Of a DNA stretch of 64,000 nucleotides, positions 58,953-64,000 are shown piece by piece. A program made the translations under genes and the position numbers. Source of the stretch: Paenibacillus pectinilyticus. Lineage in GTDB: Bacteria; Bacillota; Bacilli; Paenibacillales; NBRC-103111. The stretch lies in the NCBI RefSeq assembly GCF_001700435.1, contig NZ_LYPC01000027.1, positions 1,046,433 to 1,110,432 on the forward strand, given 5' to 3'. Positions within the stretch are counted from its first letter, which is position 1. Each line of letters opens with the position of its first letter. A model generated the notes under the pieces. The model searched no databases. It saw only the letters and a list, made by a program, of their open reading frames with translations, and had not been told where the DNA came from.

Positions 58953-59371
58953 TTACATTCATGGGGGAATCGTTCTTAGCTGCGTTTATCGGCTTAGCTG
59001 GCGGCATTACAGTTGGCAGTGGCATGGTTGCCTTTCTCGTAGTGCTCGATATCATACCTAGATTAGCCCAGATCACACGCTCTTTCTCCAAAATCCATGC
59101 CTATGAGGCTGCGGTTGTACTTGGTTCTTTAGTTTTCACGTGGGTGGATTTCAGTGATATGCATATGCATCTATTTCCCACAGGAGCGGCTCTCTTTGGC
59201 TTGTTCGCTGGTTGCTTTGTAGGCATGCTTGCAGCGGCACTAACAGAAATCGTCAATGTACTGCCCATTTTGGCCAAACGAATAGGAATGGATTCCTATA
59301 GGGTTGTTTTGTTAATGGCCATGATTTTCGGGAAAGTATTTGGCTCGTTATTTGAATGGTTATTTTATTAA
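58949..59371 (+). CDS. spoVAB: Stage V sporulation protein AB
   Basis: A 140-residue membrane protein with about four helices: ESFLAAFIGLAGGITVGSGMVAFLVVLDIIPRLAQ is the family N-terminus. GTG start overlapping the spoVAA stop, with GAAGGCG upstream. spoVAC, spoVAD and spoVAE do not follow; spoVAF starts 24 bases later. Confidence 0.93.
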   Translation: MITFMGESFLAAFIGLAGGITVGSGMVAFLVVLDIIPRLAQITRSFSKIHAYEAAVVLGSLVFTWVDFSDMHMHLFPTGAALFGLFAGCFVGMLAAALTEIVNVLPILAKRIGMDSYRVVLLMAMIFGKVFGSLFEWLFY

Positions 59372-59395
59372 CGGGTGGAAGAAGGAGGCGCACCA

Positions 59396-61039
59396 GTGAA
59401 ATTTATTGTTAGAAATGGACATCGTGGTGATGATAACGACTCTACGGCAACTGAGGATGAACAAGGCAAGCAGGCAGCGAAAGACGGTCAAGATGAGAAA
59501 CTCGCCATAGATGCGGAAGGTAATCTCTCCCCCTATAATCCCATTACCAACATGACCGCTGAAGAGAAAAAACTGAAGGTTCAGGAGGATATACCGAAGA
59601 GTCTGCGTGAAATTCAACGTGTTTTGGAAGAACGGGTAGGCTTAAACCGTAGTTTTGATCTTATACTTAGGGAGATGGTATTCGGCTCTAAGCGAGTTGG
59701 CATCTTCTACTGCAATGGTTTCGCTAAGGATACCGTTCTAACGGATATCATTACGCGGCTTTCCTATGCCGATAAAGAAGCGGTCTCACACCATACGTTG
59801 GAAACTTTCATTGAGAAGCTCATTCCGCATATTCAAGTGAAACATTATAAAAAAATGTCCGAGATTGTGGGACAAGTTTTAATGGGCGGGACAGCGTTCT
59901 TCATTGAAGGTGAGACAACGGCTATCGCTGTTGATGCGAAAACTTTTCCAGCACGATCGATTGCAGAGCCTGATTTGGAACGTGTCGTTAGGGGCTCTCG
60001 CGATGGTTTTGTAGAGACACTCTTAATGAATGTCACCCTTGTTAGACGCCGAATTCGCGATGAGCGGTTTAAACTTGAAATTATGCAAATCGGTAAACGA
60101 ACAAAGACTGATGTGTGCGTGGGGTATATTAACGATATTGCGGACGCAGCCCTTGTTCAAGACATTAAAGATAAGATAAAGGAAGTTGAAATTGACGGCC
60201 TCCCATTAGGTGAAAAGCAGTTGGAGGAAGTCATGGTTAATAAAGGCTGGAATCCATATCCGATGGTGAGATATTCCGAACGACCTGACGTTGTATCTGC
60301 CCATTTGTTAGAAGGACATGTCTGTGTGTTTGTAGATACGTCGCCTAGTGTCATGATCTTGCCAACGACGTTCTTCCACCATGTGCAGCATGCGGAGGAG
60401 TACCGGAATACCCCTTTTATCGGTACCTATCTCAGATGGGTCCGCTTTGTGGGAATTCTGATGTCTATATTTCTATTGCCGCTTTGGTATCTGATGGTGA
60501 TGGAGCCTTCGCTAAAGCCGGCGGGACTAGAATTTCTCGGACCACAGAAGGAAGGTCATTTACCGCTGCTGATTCAATTCCTGATCGCTGATATCGGGAT
60601 TGATCTCATGCGTATGGCTGCTGTTCATACCCCCACACCGCTTGCGACTGCGATGGGCTTGGTGGCTGCAATCCTAGTTGGGGATATCGCGGTTAAGACC
60701 GGGCTGTTCATCAATGAGGTTATTTTGTATTTGGCACTCGCCTCCATTGGGATGTTTGCAACACCGAGCTATGAATTAGGCTTAGCGAATCGAATAACAA
60801 GGCTTGCACTGCTCATCGTGACGTCCATCTTCGGCGTGACGGGCTTCGTGGTCGGTTCGACATTATGGCTCATCTTCCTGACCACACGCAAATCGTACAC
60901 CGCTCCCTATATGTGGCCATTTATACCATTTAATGCCAAAAGCTTTTTCTCTATCATCCTTCGCAGACCCGTTCTATCGAACAAGACAAGGCTTAGTATT
61001 ACAAAACCGATCGATGGTACACGACAACCCAAAACATAG
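59396..61039 (+). CDS. spoVAF: Spore germination protein SpoVAF (GerA family)
   Basis: A 547-residue GerA-type protein: acidic N-terminal segment (1-55), conserved cytoplasmic domain (about 70-340) and about five to six transmembrane helices (about 350-520). The SPSVMILPTTFFHHVQHAEEYRNTPFIGTYLRWVRF stretch is typical. GTG 59396 follows GAAGGAGGCGCACCA. In Bacillus SpoVAF enhances germination with a FigP/YqhR-type partner. Last gene before lysA. Confidence 0.93.
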   Translation: MKFIVRNGHRGDDNDSTATEDEQGKQAAKDGQDEKLAIDAEGNLSPYNPITNMTAEEKKLKVQEDIPKSLREIQRVLEERVGLNRSFDLILREMVFGSKRVGIFYCNGFAKDTVLTDIITRLSYADKEAVSHHTLETFIEKLIPHIQVKHYKKMSEIVGQVLMGGTAFFIEGETTAIAVDAKTFPARSIAEPDLERVVRGSRDGFVETLLMNVTLVRRRIRDERFKLEIMQIGKRTKTDVCVGYINDIADAALVQDIKDKIKEVEIDGLPLGEKQLEEVMVNKGWNPYPMVRYSERPDVVSAHLLEGHVCVFVDTSPSVMILPTTFFHHVQHAEEYRNTPFIGTYLRWVRFVGILMSIFLLPLWYLMVMEPSLKPAGLEFLGPQKEGHLPLLIQFLIADIGIDLMRMAAVHTPTPLATAMGLVAAILVGDIAVKTGLFINEVILYLALASIGMFATPSYELGLANRITRLALLIVTSIFGVTGFVVGSTLWLIFLTTRKSYTAPYMWPFIPFNAKSFFSIILRRPVLSNKTRLSITKPIDGTRQPKT

Positions 61040-61045
61040 ATCATT

Positions 61046-61075
61046 AAAGGGCTGGATTACTCCTGCCCTTTTTTG
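61046..61075 (+). terminator. Terminator after spoVAF
   Basis: AAAGGGC pairs with GCCCTTT around a loop with inner GGA/TCC, and runs into T residues. Confidence 0.75.
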
Positions 61076-61199
61076 GTTGTTCTAGGCGCATGTATTGTCA
61101 AATACGCGTGCTCTATGGTACTTTTATTAGTAATGTGCGCAACCTCTTTAGCGGAAATTGGCAAAGGGAAGGTTCAAGTAGAGAGGGGAAACTATAGCT

Positions 61200-62531
61200 A
61201 TGTACTTACATGGTACCAGTAAAATAAATGACCAAGGCCACCTCGAAATTGGCGGTGTTGATACTACGAAATTAGTTGCCGAATATGGCACACCTTTATA
61301 CGTCTTTGATGAGGCTCTTGTGCGTCAACGCTGCCGTGAGTTTGTGGAAGCTTTTACAGCATCCGGCTTGAAATTTCAAGTCGCATATGCAAGTAAAGCA
61401 TTTTGTGTGATGGCGATGTGCCGAATTGTAGAAGAAGAAGGAATGTCCTTAGACGTCGTGTCTGATGGTGAGTTATATACGGCACTTCAAGCTGGCTTCC
61501 CAGCAGAACGTATACATTTCCATGGTAACAACAAAACGATTTCAGAGATTGAAATGGCAATTGACGCTAAGATCGGCTGTTTCGTTGTGGATAACTTTAT
61601 TGAACTTCAAATGCTTAACGCGATTGCCGCGGATAAACGGCAAAAAGTGAAAATTTTACTTCGCATTACGCCAGGTGTTGAGGCGCATACGCATGAGTAT
61701 ATTTCCACAGGGCAAACGGATTCCAAATTCGGCTTCGATTTAGGGAATGGCTCCGCTTTCCGTGCGATTCAAGAGGCTTCGGAGCTTTCACACGTTGAGT
61801 TATTAGGGATTCATTCGCATATCGGATCTCAAATTTTCGAAGTAGAAGGTTTCCGTATGGCAGCGGAGAAAATGGCGGGATTCGCGATCCAAGTGCGTAC
61901 GGAATTAGGTGTCACTTTCAAGGTGATTAACCTTGGCGGCGGCTTCGGTATTCGCTATGTGAGTGAAGATACACCACTTCCAGTTGCTGTGTACGTTAAG
62001 GCGATTACGGATGCCATCAAAACGAATTTCGGCAGCAACGGATATCCGCTTCCTGAAATTTGGGTTGAACCTGGACGCAGCATCGTAGGCGATGCGGGCA
62101 CGACGCTTTACACGGTCGGTACAACGAAGGAAATACCGGGCGTGCGTAAATATGTCGCAGTAGATGGCGGGATGACTGACAATCCGCGTCCAGCGTTGTA
62201 TCAAGCAGTGTACGAGGCAGGTCTTGCTAATCGGGCGACAGAACAGCCTGAGGAGATTGTCTCCATCGCGGGCAAATGCTGCGAAAGCGGCGATATGCTA
62301 ATCTTTGATGTGAACCTGCCAAAAGTGGCATCGGGTGATATTCTAGCCGTATCGAGTACAGGCGCTTATAACTACTCGATGGCGAGTAACTACAACCGTA
62401 TTCGCAGACCTGGTGTTGTTTTCGTCCAAGACGGACATAGCGACCTTGTTGTAAATCGTGAATCATTTGAACAAATCGTTGGGAATGATGTCATCCCAGC
62501 TAGAATGAAACAAGTTAGCAAAACGGTATAA
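61200..62531 (+). CDS. lysA: Diaminopimelate decarboxylase
   Basis: A 443-residue PLP enzyme of fold type III, last step of lysine synthesis. PLP lysine in VAYASKAFCV near residue 63, HSHIGSQIFEVEGF near residue 203, NLGGGFGIRY near residue 243, EPGRSIVGDAG near residue 288 and CESGD near residue 360. GAGGGGAAACTAT precedes the ATG. It follows spoVAF as in B. subtilis. PLP substrate choice rests on family. Confidence 0.97.
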   Translation: MYLHGTSKINDQGHLEIGGVDTTKLVAEYGTPLYVFDEALVRQRCREFVEAFTASGLKFQVAYASKAFCVMAMCRIVEEEGMSLDVVSDGELYTALQAGFPAERIHFHGNNKTISEIEMAIDAKIGCFVVDNFIELQMLNAIAADKRQKVKILLRITPGVEAHTHEYISTGQTDSKFGFDLGNGSAFRAIQEASELSHVELLGIHSHIGSQIFEVEGFRMAAEKMAGFAIQVRTELGVTFKVINLGGGFGIRYVSEDTPLPVAVYVKAITDAIKTNFGSNGYPLPEIWVEPGRSIVGDAGTTLYTVGTTKEIPGVRKYVAVDGGMTDNPRPALYQAVYEAGLANRATEQPEEIVSIAGKCCESGDMLIFDVNLPKVASGDILAVSSTGAYNYSMASNYNRIRRPGVVFVQDGHSDLVVNRESFEQIVGNDVIPARMKQVSKTV

Positions 62532-62547
62532 ATTCGTTGAATATGAT

Positions 62548-62590
62548 ACGGAAGGAGGGCCCTAGCTCACTCGGGTCCTTCTTCCGTTTG
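62548..62590 (+). terminator. Terminator after lysA
   Basis: ACGGAAgGAgG pairs with CcTtCTTCCGT; TTTG follows. Confidence 0.82.
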
Positions 62591-62648
62591 TGTAATGACG
62601 TCATTCATAGTAGAATAAGATATTATTTCCTAAAGGAGTGAACCACAC

Positions 62649-63080
62649 ATGGCAAAACAAGCAAAAATTACACTAGCAGGTGGCGGAGAGGTTCTTATCG
62701 ATCTATTTGAGAACGATGCACCGAATACTGTCGCTAACTTTGAAAAACTAGCAAACTCCGGTTTCTACAACGGTCTTGTTTTTCACCGCGTTATTCCAGG
62801 ATTCGTAGCACAAGGTGGTTGCCCAACTGGAACAGGAACTGGCGGCCCTGGCTACCAAATCAACTGTGAAATCAACCCGAACAAACATGAGCGTGGATCC
62901 CTAGCTATGGCGCATGCGGGCCGTAACACAGGTGGAAGCCAATTCTATATCGCTTACCAACCACAACCGCATTTGGATGGCGGACACACGGTGTTCGGTA
63001 AAGTATCCAAAGGTATGGAGCTTGTTGATGCTTTCAAAGGCAAAGACAAAATGGAAAAAGTAGAAGTTGTAGAAGTATAA
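62649..63080 (+). CDS. ppiB: Peptidyl-prolyl cis-trans isomerase (cyclophilin)
   Basis: A 143-residue cyclophilin: FHRVIPGFVAQGGCPTGTGTGGPGY (active-site Arg), AHAGRNTGGSQFYIAYQPQPHLDGGHTVFGKVSKGMELVD. TTTCCTAAAGGAGTGAACCACAC gives a strong ribosome site. A likely promoter TTGTGT-17-TAGAAT lies at 62588-62616. Cytoplasmic, no signal peptide. Confidence 0.97.
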   Translation: MAKQAKITLAGGGEVLIDLFENDAPNTVANFEKLANSGFYNGLVFHRVIPGFVAQGGCPTGTGTGGPGYQINCEINPNKHERGSLAMAHAGRNTGGSQFYIAYQPQPHLDGGHTVFGKVSKGMELVDAFKGKDKMEKVEVVEV

Positions 63081-63093
63081 TTTCAACTTATAG

Positions 63094-63125
63094 AACTGCT
63101 CGGACTTCGGTCTGAGCAGTTTTTG
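63094..63125 (+). terminator. Terminator after ppiB
   Basis: AACTGCTCgGAC pairs with GTCtGAGCAGTT on a TTCG tetraloop, followed by T residues. Confidence 0.93.
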
Positions 63126-63224
63126 TCGTTGTACCTATGTGTTAAAATTCAACGCTAATTGCCCATGAATGCTCAATATCCAACCTTTCCGATCAGAATT
63201 TCCATATAAAAATGAAAAAAGGCC

Positions 63225-63253
63225 TTGCATTTTCATGGCGTGAATGATAAATT
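63225..63253 (+). promoter_or_regulatory. Possible promoter of the riboflavin operon
   Basis: TTGCAT, 17 bases, TAAATT, about 60 bases before the FMN riboswitch. The rest of 63126-63316 is AT-rich and shows no gene. Confidence 0.4.
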
Positions 63254-63316
63254 TTTGTGTAATAAAGAAATGAGTAACTACGAAATAGTTATGTCACTCT
63301 TTACTAGTATGCAAAA

Positions 63317-63489
63317 CCTTCGGGGCGTGGTGAAATTCCACACCGGCGGTGATTCGTACGCATGTACGTGTACATGGGTGCGATCAGTCCGTGACCCGTT
63401 GTGAAGCTAGCGGTACCTGACAACAGCTTCGCTACGGTTGACCTGGTGTAACTCCGGGACCGACAGTATAGTCTGGATGGGAGAAGGAA
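63317..63489 (+). ncRNA. FMN riboswitch (RFN element)
   Basis: Conserved RFN segments are readable in order: CTTCGGGGCGTGGTG, AAATTCCACACCGGCGGTGA, CAGTCCGTGACCC, GGTTGACCTGGTGTAACTCC, GGGACCGACAGTATAGTCTG and GATGGGAGAAGGA. It binds FMN and lowers transcription of the rib genes when FMN is plentiful. The variable arm (63355-63385) is formed by a GTACG/CGTAC-type hairpin. Confidence 0.96.
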
Positions 63490-63685
63490 AATGCGAATGC
63501 CAATTCGCTGGCATGCTTGTTCATTTTTTCACACTTACAAAAATTCGGCAGGTCTGTCTTCCTAAAGGCAACCACGTCGGTGTTGTTTGATTTGATCAAA
63601 AATGCAACAGGCAGCGTAGCTGAAGCTTATTCGTGTTATCTAAACAATCTCTGGCCCCCATCCGAACACGGAAGGGGCTTTTTTG
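63490..63685 (+). promoter_or_regulatory. Expression platform and terminator of the FMN riboswitch
   Basis: GAATGCCA/TGGCATgC forms a hairpin at 63495-63515. A strong terminator, GGCCCCcaTCCG / CGGaaGGGGC then six T, lies at 63653-63685 before ribD. The long distance suggests that the first hairpin is part of the switch and the second the terminator, which I cannot settle from sequence. Confidence 0.6.
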
Positions 63686-63727
63686 CATGAAATATCAAGG
63701 ACTGGATTCAGAAGGCGGTGAACATCC

Positions 63728-64000
63728 ATGCTGTTATTGAACGACGAGGCTTATATGAAGCTTGCGCTCCAAATGGCAGAGAGTGCGCTAGGTCAAACCG
63801 GCATTAATCCTGTTGTAGGATGTGTCCTCGTGAAAGAGGGCCGTATTGTTGGTATGGGTGCCCACTTGAAACGTGGTCATGGGCATGCAGAGGTTCTTGC
63901 TTTGCAAATGGCAGGCGAGGAGGCCAAGGGAAGCACCGCTTATGTGACCTTGGAGCCATGCAGTCATTATGGCAAAACGCCGCCATGCAGCGATCGGCTC
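63728..64000 (+). CDS. ribD: Riboflavin biosynthesis protein RibD (5' part, runs off the window)
   Basis: The first 91 residues of the deaminase half of RibD. Zinc site: HAEVLAL near residue 53 (H, proton-shuttling E) and PCSHYGKTPPC near residues 77-87 (two Cys). It catalyses the second step of riboflavin synthesis. GAAGGCGGTGAACATCC precedes ATG 63728. The gene is controlled by the FMN riboswitch upstream and continues beyond base 64000. Confidence 0.95.
   Translation, partial: MLLLNDEAYMKLALQMAESALGQTGINPVVGCVLVKEGRIVGMGAHLKRGHGHAEVLALQMAGEEAKGSTAYVTLEPCSHYGKTPPCSDRL

Noticed and set aside
1..64000. tRNA, rRNA, CRISPR, transposase or prophage
   Set aside because: None seen: no CCA-type cloverleaf clusters, regular spaced repeats, or recombinase other than XerD. 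Short or decayed elements could be missed by eye.

Overview
The window looks like a chromosomal segment of an endospore-forming, low-to-mid GC Gram-positive bacterium of the Paenibacillaceae (Paenibacillus-like). Evidence: the gene order follows the Bacillus subtilis order mntR-yqhO-yqhP-yqhQ-yqhR-aroQ-papA-efp ... yqhV-spoIIIAA-AH-accBC-yqhY ... nusB-folD-xseAB-ispA-dxs-tlyA-argR-recN-spoIVB-spo0A, then bkd, mciZ-nudF-spoIIM-fur-yqzK-xerD-deoB-punA-dacF-spoIIA and spoVA-lysA-ppiB-rib. Genes found in B. subtilis between or inside these blocks are missing or replaced. Nearly everything reads as intact core genome. I saw no rRNA, tRNA, phage, insertion sequence or CRISPR array. Layout: 1-9.3 kb holds a manganese regulator, a patatin-like lipase, YqhP/Q/R, AroQ, an aminopeptidase P-like enzyme, EF-P, an aspartate kinase, a DUF441 membrane protein and a ComB-ComA pair (sulfolactate branch) on the minus strand. 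9.3-15.5 kb holds yqhV and the complete eight-gene spoIIIA operon (the mother-cell/forespore feeding-tube channel) with a candidate sigma-E promoter. 15.6-19.1 kb holds acetyl-CoA carboxylase biotin subunits and an Asp23/AmaP envelope-stress cluster. 19.1-30.2 kb carries nusB, folD, xseAB, ispA, dxs, tlyA, argR, recN and spoIVB, and 30.2-31.3 kb carries spo0A with two stacked promoters and three 0A boxes. 31.3-36.7 kb is the accessory-looking part: a 31-aa YjcZ-type sporulation peptide, a metallo-beta-lactamase-fold enzyme, a run of small uncharacterised proteins, a SteA-like protein and a DUF2627 protein. 36.9-41.9 kb encodes a branched-chain 2-oxoacid dehydrogenase (lpdV-bkdAA-bkdAB-bkdB), followed by a Prli42-like micropeptide. 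42-49.2 kb contains an M20 peptidase, an MciZ-like FtsZ inhibitor, NudF, an EndoQ-type DNA repair nuclease, SpoIIM, Fur, alanine dehydrogenase and XerD. 49.3-54.7 kb is a nucleoside salvage cluster (deoB, two purine nucleoside phosphorylases, pyrimidine-nucleoside phosphorylase) with a YvyF-like zinc protein and a membrane-tethered CuA-type cupredoxin. 54.8-61.1 kb holds dacF, the spoIIA operon (anti-anti-sigma, anti-sigma, sigma-F) and a reduced spoVA set (AA, AB, AF). 61.2-64 kb holds lysA, ppiB, an FMN riboswitch and the start of ribD. The strongest theme is sporulation: Spo0A, sigma-F and its regulators, SpoIIM, SpoIIIA, SpoIVB, SpoVA, DacF, MciZ and YjcZ all lie here, with candidate sigma-H, sigma-E and sigma-K promoters readable in the right places. 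Three genes are below usual annotation size (YjcZ-like, Prli42-like, a 37-codon ORF ahead of comA), and a 146-nt imperfect inverted repeat lies between comA and yqhV. I did not see a clearly new multi-gene system; the unexplained items are the small-gene block at 32.9-35.1 kb, the stand-alone CuA protein and the repeated leader hairpins.
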